From positions 1-64,000 of the forward strand of contig ARYC01000102.1 in the NCBI GenBank assembly GCA_000711775.1: a DNA stretch of 64,000 nt, written 5' to 3'. The stretch comes from Oxytricha trifallax (Eukaryota > Ciliophora > Spirotrichea > Sporadotrichida > Oxytrichidae). Below the pieces are notes generated by a model, which did not search any database, was not told the DNA's origin, and saw only the letters and a list, made by a program, of their open reading frames with translations. Shown here piece by piece: positions 23,063 through 37,862 of the stretch (position 1 is its first letter; every line of letters begins with the position of its first letter). The translations under genes were made by a program, and so were the position numbers.

Positions 23063-24177
23063 AATGGGGAAATTCAAAAATAAAAATATAACTGTAGATT
23101 TATTTAATTATAACTGCCTGTAATTTTATCAGCTTTTAATTGTAATTAGATTTATTAAAACTTTTAATACTAAACTGATTGTACATTATACATTGTACAG
23201 TTTTATGTTTTTAGTTTTTTAAAATATTAAGGCATACCTATAAATTGTATATTGTACAGTTTTAGAGATAGGTTTTTTAAGAAAGATTGTACAGTTTGAA
23301 AGTGATTAGTAATAAAATATTAAGATTAATAATTAGAAAGTATAATGGAGACATCTCTCTAAAACTAAACACAAATTCATCACTATCGCTGTAACAAACC
23401 CCGAAACCCCTTGAGTTCTCCGTATGTGTTCTTGTGTATAGTACCACCGTTCCCGCTGACCGTAGTGCGCATCTCACTCTCTCGTTTAGTCCAGTAAATC
23501 ACATTTGCGTATTCAGTCTCCAGTCTCTGCCGAACTTGGTCCTAAGATCACCGACTGTTACTGCAGCAATACCGTGCTCTTTTAGACATACTTAACTTCT
23601 TTCTATGCTATCTTGGCAACACAGACTTTCTTACACGAACAAAGTGCAGCTTTAGTTACCGGCATGGACCAAGTTCGGCAGAGACTGGAGACTGAATACG
23701 CAAATGTGATTTACTGGACTAAACGAGAGAGTGAGATGCGCACTACGGTCAGCGGGAACGGTGGTACTATACACAAGAACACATACGGAGAACTCAAGGG
23801 GTTTCGGGGTTTGTTACAGCGATAGTGATGAATTTGTGTTTAGTTTTAGAGAGATGTCTCCATTATACTTTTTAATTATTAATCTTAATATTTTATTACT
23901 AATCACTTTCAAACTGTACAATCTTTCTTTAAAAAAAACCTATCTCTAAAACTGTACAATGTACAATGTACAATTTATAGGTACGCCTTAATATTTAAAA
24001 AAACTAAAAACATAAAACTGTACAATGTATAATGTACAATCAGTTTAGTATTAAAAGTTTTAATAAATCTAATTACAATTAAAAGCTGATAAAATTACAG
24101 GCAGTTATAATTAAATAAATCTACAGTTATATTTTAATTTTTGAATTTCCCCATTTCAATCGTATTTTATCAATAAT
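23043..24177. repeat. 1.1-kb palindrome between PHD segments
   Basis: Arms of about 540 bp (23043-23590 and 23605-24177) are inverted copies with few mismatches and meet around a short centre near 23595. Outer ends read TATTGATAAAATACGATTG, which at the left is also the last codons and TGA of the PHD gene. Inside the arms is a GC-richer part with AAACCCCGAAACCCC. The twin 66-codon open frames are simply the two arms read in opposite directions and do not resemble any protein I know. Confidence 0.85.
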
Positions 24178-24179
24178 AA

Positions 24180-24921
24180 ATGAAAAATAAGATTAAACTT
24201 GTTAAAAGATCAACACCACTTTGTTATTGCAGAAAACCAGTTATAAAAATCGAAAATGGTATTCTATGCTCAAGGGGTAGAGAAAAATGCTTTCAAGGAG
24301 GTGTTATACATAAGGCTTGCATAAGAAAGTATGATTCAAGAAATACTTACTTTGAAGGGCAGAAGTGGTATTGCAAGAAATGTATTGAGTATCTCAGGTT
24401 TAAATAAATCTAAAAAGCTTAATCATAGTAAGACCTTGTTGGATCAAAAAGAAAGAAGCTTGATTAATCCCTTTCTATTTTTATCTTTTAAAATTTCCCA
24501 TTCAAAATACTCAACGACCAAGAGAAGCAATAGCTAGAAATATTACTCATCTAACAAAGACCCACTCACTAATGTAAATACAAGTGAAAATCAAACTTGC
24601 GAGCAAAGTACTTCTTTTCAATCGAATAACATCATGAGTGATTAATTCCAATTATCTGCAACTTATGTGCCTATGCAATCATAATCCTAAAATTACACGT
24701 TTTAAAGCAATGTGAACAGTTAAAGTCACTCATAAAATACACTTGATATAGTAAAAGATTAAAATTTAACGAAAATTAGTGATCTAGGTGCAAGCCAACA
24801 AATATTTAAGAACTCAAAATAACAACAAGACTCAATGAAAACTGAAATATTTGCATTATAAGAAGAGAGTTCATGTTAAAATGAGCATGAGAATTACATA
24901 ATTAAAGCTATTTTTAGATGA
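24180..24921 (+). CDS. PHD finger segment with Ser/Asn/Gln-rich tail
   Basis: Opens MKNKIKLVKRSTPLCYCRKP; a PHD-like zinc-binding pattern follows: CYC, C, C, HKAC, and WYCKKC (residues about 15-70). The tail (frame of KSKKLNHSKTLLDQ) is rich in Ser, Asn and Gln and ends at TGA 24919-24921. Between them the frame shifts by one near 24385; removing the 16-bp GTATTGAGTATCTCAG would restore it, as would a very short IES. The ATG may not be a true start: joining AATA at 23052-23055 to AATA just before this ATG would fuse it in frame to the PHD gene upstream. Confidence 0.65.
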
Positions 24922-25205
24922 CTTAATAAATTGGACTTTAAAAATCAGTTTATAAATCTTAATTTCTTAATAAAAATTAAAATCATTTTTATTCTTATGC
25001 TATTATGATTAAAATAAACTCAAAAGTGTTCATAATTAATTGGAAAAAGGAAGGATTAAATAAAAAAATGAGTGAATTTATCAGAATTAATTTTATTTAT
25101 AGTTTTAGAAAATAACTAATAATTTTTTATAGTATTAATTTATTTCAATATTTTCAAAATCAAGGATTTCAAAATATAAAATTATAAAAGAAAAAAAAAT
25201 ATTTA
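24922..25205. other. AT-rich spacer
   Basis: No gene or repeat seen between the PHD segment and the inverted-repeat element. Confidence 0.45.
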
Positions 25206-26088
25206 GGTCGAATTCATTGAAAAATCGAAATAATGAATATTCAGAAAAATGCACAAACCTATTAATAATATGTAGTTAATAATAAAATTTTATGAATTAA
25301 ATTTCTAGATGATTTTAATAGTTTGATTAGGACGGAGTGGATTTACTCCATCATTAGATGATGCTGAAGATGGGTGGACTCTGTAGTTCAACACTACATA
25401 TCGTGCAGGTTTAATCCCAGATTAGGTGGCATGCATAAATGCTGTCAAAATTTTTAGTTTCTATTTTTGCGGAGCGAGTCACGAAATTTAGATTTTTTTG
25501 AGAGTCACTCCACTCATATTTTTATATTTATTCATGTCTTGTTTCTTTTGATTGTGTTTAATTTTTATCAATCAGCGTGCAGTTTATACTAAAACTTTTT
25601 ACGATTTTCTTATTTCATATTTTTTTATATTATCATATAGAGATTTTAAGGTTGTTACTTTGAATAGTAACATTATTCATAACTCAAGAAAAAATTATCT
25701 TTTAGAATAAAACGCATGCATTAAACTAAATTAAAAAGACCTTATAATAATGAGAATATAGAATAACTTAAAATATGAAAGCGGAGTGAGTCGCAAAAAA
25801 AATAAAATTTCGTGACTCACTCCGGAAAAAATAAATCCTAAAATTTTGGCAGCGTTTAGACATATAAAAGCTGGATAAAAGATTTCTGCACTCTATGTCG
25901 CTTAAAAATAATTAGCGGCATCAACTTAAACTCCAGCATGTCATGGGGACAATCCACTCCATTAACTTAATATCAGAACAAATATTTAATTTTAAAATTA
26001 TTAATATAGTATTATAAAGTATACCATATGGTTGAAATTATTGATTTCTGTGAATATTCAATATTTCGATACTTCATTAAATTCGACC
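25206..26088. mobile_element. TA-flanked inverted-repeat element (MITE-like)
   Basis: Terminal inverted repeats of about 43 bp (GGTCGAATTCATTGAAAAAT at the left; related right end finishing TTCATTAAATTCGACC), somewhat diverged. Both ends are flanked by TA (25204-25205, 26089-26090), as in Tc1/mariner insertion. Internal inverted motifs GCGGAGCGAGTCACGAAATT and AAATTTCGTGACTCACTCCG lie at 25477 and 25803. No transposase-like ORF; likely non-autonomous. Confidence 0.7.
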
Positions 26089-26357
26089 TAATTTAATACA
26101 TAATTATATTTCTAACATATATGAGTAACTTTTTACTCAAATTTAGTATAAAATTTTTAAACCATATTTCTATTTTATTTTTTAAAAAATGACTTTTATC
26201 AATGATGCTCAATATAGCTTATTATTTATAAAGCTATAATTGCATTTAATTAATTTGATAGACATTAAATAGACCAAAAAAAAAAATTTAGCAATACTTT
26301 TTTATATATTTAATAAAATTAATACAAAATATATTATTTTTAATAAAGATTTCAGAG

Positions 26358-27453
26358 ATGTCTATGAAGGATTTCTAAATAATAAACAAAATAGGTAACT
26401 CCCTTATTAATATTTACGATTTAAACATTACTAACCTTCAATTAAGGGGATGGAGCATTCAGTTTGGTTTATAAAGTTAAGAGAATATCAGACGGTTAAG
26501 AATATGCGTTAAAAAAGGTAAGAAAATAGATTATAGAATTCAATAGTTCACAAAGGTATTTATAAGCATTAACTAAAAAAGCTATATCAACTAATCATAC
26601 TGAGACATTTACTTAACAATATGATTTCTAGGTGAAAATGCTTGCCTTGAAAGAGAAGGAGAAATAAAATTCGTTGAATGAAGTTCGAATTCTGGCATCG
26701 ATTACGTAAAAATTTCGAAAGTTATATCATTTACTTTATAGACATCCAAATATTATTGCATATAAAGAAGCTTTCATTGAGGACAGTTCCTCTACTTTAT
26801 GCTTAGTTATGGAATATGCGAATGATGGCGATTTATATGAAAAGCTAATTAATCACACATAGAAAAGCTCATCTGATTGTATTATTTTTATTAAAAAAAG
26901 GACTTCTATGAGTGAGAATCAAATCTGGAACATTCTTATATCAATGGTTAAAGCCCTCAAAGCTCTACATTAAATGAAAATTTTCCATAGAGATCTGAAA
27001 AGTGCAAATGTCTTTTTATTCAAAGATGGCTCAGCCAAATTAGGAGATCTGAACGTTTCAAAAGTTGCTCAAAAAGGACTTCTCTATACTTAGACCGGAA
27101 CACCTTACTACGCCTCCCCAGAGGTTTGGAAAGATCAAGCCTACGACAGCAAGAGTGATATCTGGTCACTTGGTTGTGTTTTATATGAAATGATAACCCT
27201 GAAACCCCCTTTTAGAGGTAATGACATGAATCAGCTGTACTAAAAAGTGTTAAAGGGGGTCTACCCGAGCTTACCTAACACTTATTCAAAAGATCTTCAT
27301 GATGTTGTCAAGGCACTACTTTAAGTGTCGCCTTCACTTAGGCCATCTTGTGATTCAATATTGAAAATGGACATTGTAAAACGAAGAATGAATCTCGTTT
27401 AGCAGAACCTGCAAACTTAGGCAGTTACTGATAATATAAATCTCAAATTATGA
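26358..27453 (+). CDS. NEK-like serine/threonine protein kinase
   Basis: ATG at 26358 (MSMKDFQIINKIG), TGA at 27451-27453. Kinase motifs in order: Gly loop [11 protein letters not shown], Lys in [19 protein letters not shown] (catalytic loop), GDLNVSKV (DLN where most kinases have DFG), [11 protein letters not shown] and [12 protein letters not shown]. The TPYYASPE and SLGCVLYE motifs are typical of NEK kinases, which act at centrioles, cilia and in mitosis and are expanded in ciliates. Introns at about 26386-26437, 26518-26631 and 26708-26743, the last inside the LASI/HPNII junction. The protein is almost only the catalytic domain. Confidence 0.88.
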
Positions 27454-28015
27454 TTAATGTAATGTAATGTATATTCTTAAATTAAAAATAGAAATAAAAA
27501 TTTTATTTCATTTTATAGTTACTAAATTATAATTAAACCTATTTTTTATACACTCTTACTAATAGATTTTCAACGAATTTTTTGAAGATAACCTTTATTT
27601 CATTAATATGGATAATAATAAAAAAGTTAAAAAAATTAATAGCTCATTATAAAAATTATAAATAAGACTTCAATATAAATCAAATTTAATGATTAAATTA
27701 TGGAAGTTTTTCAATTTATTCTAAGAACTACTAAATACCATAAAATTCTAAATTAATATAATTAAAAAATGTAATAATTTTAAGTATGAAATTAAAAGTA
27801 CTTGATTTTTGTTTTGAATGATGTCACATTAGATAACCTATCTTTGTTAGGTACTATTAAACTACCCAAAAACCTAGCATAATTAACAAAGAATCTTCCA
27901 AAACTAGGAGATCGAAAAATTTAAAAATTATAATCAAAATTAAGATTTTTTAAATTCAAGAAAAATAGATAATAATAAAAGAAAGTAATAAAAATAAGAT
28001 TTTTCTTAATTTCAC
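27454..28015. other. AT-rich spacer
   Basis: No gene recognised; 3' region of the NEK-like kinase followed by AT-rich sequence up to the palindrome. Confidence 0.45.
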
Positions 28016-28437
28016 TATTGTAGGAATACATTTGATTTGGGAAAATAATAAATAAATTAAATAATATAATTTCAAATTTTTGGCAGTTAACTTTCTGGAA
28101 ACCTAGACAATATGGTACTTGTTCGATAGAGAATTCAAAATTAGTTAAACTTTACTATTGGCGGTACCCCTCTATCGCATCCGCAGAGCGAGGTAACTCG
28201 ACTATAATTTTGGGTGATTTGTTTACTTGTTTTAAATCCATCAAATTATAGTCGAGTTACCTCGCTCTGCGGATGCGATAGAGGGGTACCGCCAATAGTA
28301 AAGTTTAACTAATTTTGAATTCTCTATCGAACAAGTACCATATTGTCTAGGTTTCCAGAAAGTTAACTGCCAAAAATTTGAAATTATATTATTTAATTTA
28401 TTTATTATTTTCCCAAATCAAATGTATTCCTACAATA
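28016..28437. repeat. 422-bp near-perfect palindrome
   Basis: Arms 28018-28209 and 28243-28436 are inverted copies that look virtually identical, with a 33-bp loop. The ends (TATTGTAGGAATACATTTGA) can be read as flanked by TA. The inner arms are notably GC-richer (GGCGGTACCCCTCTATCGCA) than the surrounding DNA. The near-identity suggests a recent insertion. No ORF. Confidence 0.9.
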
Positions 28438-28649
28438 TTATATTTTACTTTTTAATTAAACTGGAAAAAATAAAATATGTTAAAAAATGATTTATTTTGA
28501 AAAGTGAGTTAATTTAAACAATTTATTTTAAATATTTCCTACTTAAAATTCTTCTTTTATGCTAAATTACTTATTTAGTTTATATTCTTTATTCTTTATT
28601 GATTTATTGTAATTATACTTTAAAAATCATAGAAGTAAATTTTTCAAAC

Positions 28650-30181
28650 ATTTTCTTTTTAAATAGAAAAACAATTCATTTAAAAACAAAAACATTTTGG
28701 GACTCCATCAAAATCAAATTACATTTCTCACAGAGATAAGCATAAAGCAAGTACTGCGGTAAGACATGAAAGAAACGCAAGCTAGCCAATCATAGAAACC
28801 TTTGGCTCAAAGCCAATCCAAGATTTAAAGATAGGGAAGTAGGACTCTGGCCAATCAAATAGCAAAATCAGTAGAAATGAATCCCAAAGTTTTGACCCTA
28901 AGAGAATCATGAATTAGTAGAAATAGCTTAATGCAAGATAAATTGATGACAATAAAATCAGTCTTTCTTTGGTCAAGAATCAAATAGGGATAAATTGGTC
29001 TATCGACTATTTTAGGTAAAAATATTATAGTTTCCATCATTATATTTTTTGAAAATATAAAAACAAGACTTTAATTCTATTTTAAAATAATAAAATACAA
29101 TTATTTTAAGCTAACGAGGTAGTATTTTTTCATAATTTTTTAGATCTATTAGAAATTACTTTAGAAATAACTTTGCATGATTTAATTTCATAAAATGTTT
29201 AAATTCTTAAATATAAAAATATTTTTTAAATATTTATCTTCTTAGTGATTAATATTTACTTATTAAGTGCTTGAATATAATAAACCTCACTAAAATTAAA
29301 ACTAAGTGAAAAGTAATTTGGACTTCTTAAGCAATAACAATTTTGAAAAGAAGGTAGTATAAAATAGTTCAACTACTCCGAATTCCAGAGACATTTCACA
29401 GAACCCACATCTTCCAATAAATTAGAATTATATTTATTTTCCCTCAAGTTACTTGAGTTAAATAAACAGCTAGTAAAATAGTAATTACAAAGACCCAAGA
29501 AGAATCGATAAATCTAAAGATTATTTTGCTGAGCTTAGACTTCCCTCAATACCAGTAAACAATAGTTCCATGCTGTTAGCTGATTAATCAAGAAAAGTAG
29601 ACGAGGTTGGCTTCATGAAAAAGCACATGTAATCTTTTATTTTCATTTAAATTTTACACATTCAAGATTCTTCTTATGGATAGAGCAATAATAGAAGCTT
29701 AATTCACAACTCTTCATAAGTTCAACATCAAAAGTAACATCAAACCATAAATTCTTAACTATAAAACTACTCGTAAGGTACTAATGTTAATTTGATAAAT
29801 AATGGGCAAAAATAGCTCTCCAGTTTATATGATAATAGGTCAAGTATTGCCAAGTCAATCTATGATAAAGTTGACCCTTCTCAATATGGGCATATATCGA
29901 CATCTGCAGGCTCTATTCCAAGGAACCCCAGTTTGCCTTAAAAACAAAATTAAGTTCATTAGAGTTTATCAATAGACACAAACAAATTTATATTTCATTT
30001 AAATCCCCTATTATGAGAGGAATCTAGGCCTAAAACCTTGACTAATAGAGAAGAAATTAAGGCAATAAATACTGGTGAAATAGTCATATAATTTACAATC
30101 TATTTTTTGAACATATTAAATACATGAAACTATAAATCTTCATTGAGTATTAGCTAATCGAGACAGTATATGAATCATTGA
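28650..30181 (+). CDS. Unknown Ser/Asn/Gln-rich protein
   Basis: Start not found; an open frame begins by about 28650 (FGTPSKSNYISHRDKHKAST). Later parts, after introns or IESs near 29020-29320 and 29630-29665, include AELRLPSIPVNNSSMLL and SIYDKVDPSQYGHIST. A possible 66-bp GTTCAT..GAG intron near 29950-30015 removes an in-frame TGA before RPKTLTNREEI. The tail ends SISQSRQYMNH with TGA at 30179-30181. No domain recognised; the composition suggests a largely disordered protein. Confidence 0.5.
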
Positions 30182-30775
30182 TTAAATTTTCCTATATTAC
30201 CTAAAATACTTTGAAATAATAATTTTCTTATATTTTTGAATTTTGAGAGGAACTAAAAACCTAAGTTAAATTCCGTGAGCAATACTTATGAATTTTATTT
30301 GCAATCCATTAAATTTTGAAGTTATAATCAACTTTAGTATATTTTATATATAGTGTAATTTAGTTATTTACAAGCTTCACTATAGAAAATGTCAGTCGAA
30401 AATCAGAGGCAGGTCAGTAAAATAGCAAAGAAAAGTTTAAAATGGATTAAGAATAAGGAATTTGCAAAAGTGTTTTGAATCAAACATACTTTACTCTAGA
30501 ATAATTATTTAATAGAACTATTCACTTAGTATACTTGTACAGTTTTAATTTTACTCATTTTTAACTATTTCTTAAATCTCAACCATTTTTCATATCACCT
30601 CAGCAAAGAAACTATTTATAAAATGTAAAATGTTAATCTAATTTCTAAAATTATATTAATTACACAATAATTATTATAATTTCAAGGGTATTGTTTTAAA
30701 CTCTAAAGAAAACGATTTTTAATACATATTTAATGGTAATTTTGAGACCTCATAATTTCAAGATTATCTATATTT
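30182..30775. other. Spacer
   Basis: AT-rich. A 29-codon open frame at 30390-30479 (MSVENQRQVSKIAKK) is too short to support as a gene. Otherwise nothing seen. Confidence 0.4.
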
Positions 30776-34703
<3,928 letters not shown>

Positions 34704-34874
34704 AATTCATAGTAAATATTGATTATTTTATTGCTAAGTTAACTTATATTTTAAAGAGAAAAACTAAATCTCTCCTATGTTCAGTATCACCCTATTTTAA
34801 TTCAAGATTAAATAAAATCATTAATTCTTTGGAAATAAGACAATTTATTAAATTTAAATTCAAAATATAATCAA

Positions 34875-37481
34875 ATGTTCTCAGATTACAGATTCCCTAG
34901 TGGAAACATAAATAATTAGTAATAACCAGATTTAGACACTAATCTTTAAAGCGATGAGAAGTACTAGTAGTATTAATATTAAGAGAATCAGATCATACCC
35001 AATAAAGAATAGAATTTAATTTTATATACAAATATATATGTTCACATGTGATTATTTTTTAATATTTTTAAGTTAAATTATTAATCATAAGTTTGAAATA
35101 GTATTCAGATTTCCAAAACCCAGAAAACGCATACTAATACTAGAATGTTTAACTGAAAGATTCTTAAAATTTGGGAAATTAATTTGAGGTACTGGACAGC
35201 GGAATAGGGCTTGAGGATTCTGGCACTCTTCTAGCCAGTACTGAATAGACATAGAATCTAGAAAATACGTTTTATATATTAATAAATAATAAATTAAAAA
35301 ATGCCTAATGATATAAGTCTCATTAAATGTTATTATAGTCAAGTAAGAACAAAAAAACTTAGAATTTGTGAATTTGAGTTTAAAAATAGAATATTTTATA
35401 TGAAATTACGCTAGACTAAAATTTCTCACAAAAGTATGATTTTGAGAGGAGTGTAGATGATAACCTTGCTCACAACAGACTAGTACAGATTCCTTCACTC
35501 CATAAATCTGGCGATTAGCTTCTGTAAACTTTTGAAGATGTTTAGATTTAATTTATTACTACAATTTAATAATATAAAAAAAAGTTTTTGAATAATCATA
35601 AATATGTTGATTCTCAGAATCTTAAACCTGAAGCAAATGCAGCACATTAATATTTCTAATAATAAAATGTAGATTATTCTTAAAATTTGATTCCTGAACC
35701 AACTATAAATTATAATAATTAAGAATCAGAGAAGGAACTTAATTTTTTCTAAAAACTGGATCAGCCCTAGTTGAATAAATACATTAGTCAACCTATCTTT
35801 TAATTGGGTAGTAGCAAAAGTCAATCTTTATTGCTTTTGGTAATTTATATTATTTTAATGATTTATGAATTTCTTTATTATTTTTAATTTTTAATTTGTA
35901 GTAAAATCCTCATTCTATAGATATTATGATTTTAATTATGAATTATCTCTATTTTCTTTTTATTATACTTGAGAAAAAAATGTAAAAATTAAAAAAATTG
36001 TAAATTTATTGCTTCCCTCACAAGTAATATAGGATTAAGTGTAATTCAAAAGTGCTCAGATAATTCAGGAATCTCAAAAATATTAAGTTCAAGAGTAAAA
36101 TAAAGCTATTTTAGAACACACTGAAGATCAATTAAAAATAATTAATAGAAATCAATTTCAAATAAAATTGCTGATTTAGTTTTTAGACAAAAAATATTTA
36201 TAGCAAAATTAAATTTAAGATTAATCTTTGCACATACTATCTGTAGAATACTCAAATAGATTGAAGCAGTAAACTGACAGTCTAATTGAATAAGCTTAGA
36301 TAGATTGATATTTTTCTAAATTTTCTTTTTTCACTTCAGAGATCTTTAAAAGTGTATATCTTTAACCGAAATATATCTCTACATACATTTTATTTAATGA
36401 GATTTCAACGGGAAGCTCTAAAGAATAATTTACGACCAAGAAACCTAGCTAGACTTGAAAGAACAACTTTTCCAAAAAATGCAAGAGAATTTGAACACAG
36501 AGCTAAACTAAGAAATAATGACAGCCAAGCAACTACAAAAAAATATAGACAAAATTCTAGAGGACCTTGAATACGACACAAAACCCCTGCAAATGTTCAA
36601 GCAAGAAATTGACTTAGAGAGGGAAATTAAAACGAGTAAGGAGCGGGGATAGATGGTTCAGAAGTTAACTGATTTCGTAAGGGAGAGGATGGTTGTACTG
36701 AGACTTATGAATGATGAACTCAATCAAGCTTTTAGTCGCAAAATTTACAGTTTTAATAATTAGGAATCATTAAGTTATGTTTAAATTGAGGCACAACATG
36801 TTGGTGAGATACAACAACTTGTATAGCAAGTATCAAATGAAGTAAATAAAGATTTACTTTATAATCAAATAACTTATTGATAATTAAAATGATGAGAGAC
36901 TCCTGAGATTCTTTCTCCAAAAGCAAACATCCGCTAAAAACCTGTCACCCTCAGTTATAGATTAGAAAAAAGCCATAAATCAAATCATTTCAACCTATCT
37001 CTAAGATCTTATTCAAAAGAATAATGATGTGTTAAGTTAAAACCATATCGAGATCGATTAGAAATTACAGAGACGTAGAGAGAAATACTTAGACTATGAG
37101 AATCGAATCATTCAATTGAGAAATTAGTTAGATATACTTAATGATAAGAATAAACTTAGACATTCGGATTTGAATGAGCTTGAAATGAAGGAGGAGTAAG
37201 AAATCAGCTATATTGACGGGAAAATGGAAAATGAAGTTTAAATATTAGTTATCATTATTATTAAGTAACTCGATAATTGCCTTTACCTTATACTTATAAG
37301 AATTTATTTTTTTCTAATTTGATGCATTTTACTTATAAATTATTTAGAAAAAGCGAGCAATAATTAAGCTTTATATGGGAAAGATGAGATTGACTTGAAT
37401 TTTATAGAGCAATAAAAAGAAGCTCAAGCAGAGGAATTCGTAAGAAAGCTAAATTTTGATCGGGTTGCTGAGAAAGAATGA
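34875..37481 (+). CDS. Coiled-coil protein, unknown function
   Basis: ATG at 34875 (MFSDYRFPSGNINNQQQPDL). The N-terminal third is Gln/Asn/Ser-rich; from about 36060 the protein is nearly continuous coiled coil (KQLQKNIDKILEDLEYDT, QRRREKYLDYENRIIQLRN). Several introns or IESs. The frame ends AEKE with TGA at 37479-37481, but stays open in the same frame for about 80 more codons (KIWKARVNLMRRYSEKEL...) to TGA at 37725-37727. An intron such as GTAAGA..TTTCAAG (about 37440-37490) would remove the first TGA, so the true end may be 37727. Resembles axonemal/cytoskeletal coiled-coil proteins only in composition. Confidence 0.65.
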
Positions 37482-37862
37482 GCTTTCAAGATTTGGAAGG
37501 CAAGGGTTAACTTAATGAGAAGATATTCAGAGAAAGAATTATAAATTCAAGACTATAGGAAAGGGAAGAATGAGGTTGACAAGGAAAATTTGGAAGAGAA
37601 TGGAGAAGTTTTATTTTAATGTTTAATAAGATATTATATAAAGTTTTCAGAGGTGACAAGACATAGAAGAAGTTTGTCTACTCAGTTATATCTATAAGTT
37701 TTGTAATTCTTATGTTGCTATTATTGAACGAGAAATTTAGACTTTTTGGTTTGTGATTAATTTCGCTTATTATATTCTAACAATTTTTACTAATAATACT
37801 CCAAGTGTTTCTAATTGAGAATTCTATACATTAAGAAATAAAGAAGTATTAATTGATGTATT

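Noticed and set aside
23277-23949. Twin 66-72 codon open frames in the palindrome arms
   Set aside because: Same sequence read from two inverted arms; no family resemblance and no independent support.
24385-24400. 16-nt intron GTATTGAGTATCTCAG in the PHD segment
   Set aside because: It restores the frame, but introns this short are typical of heterotrichs, not spirotrichs; a small IES or sequence error is as likely, so it is only mentioned.
30390-30479. 29-codon open frame MSVENQRQ
   Set aside because: Too short, with no family match; could be an exon of a neighbour but nothing ties it in.
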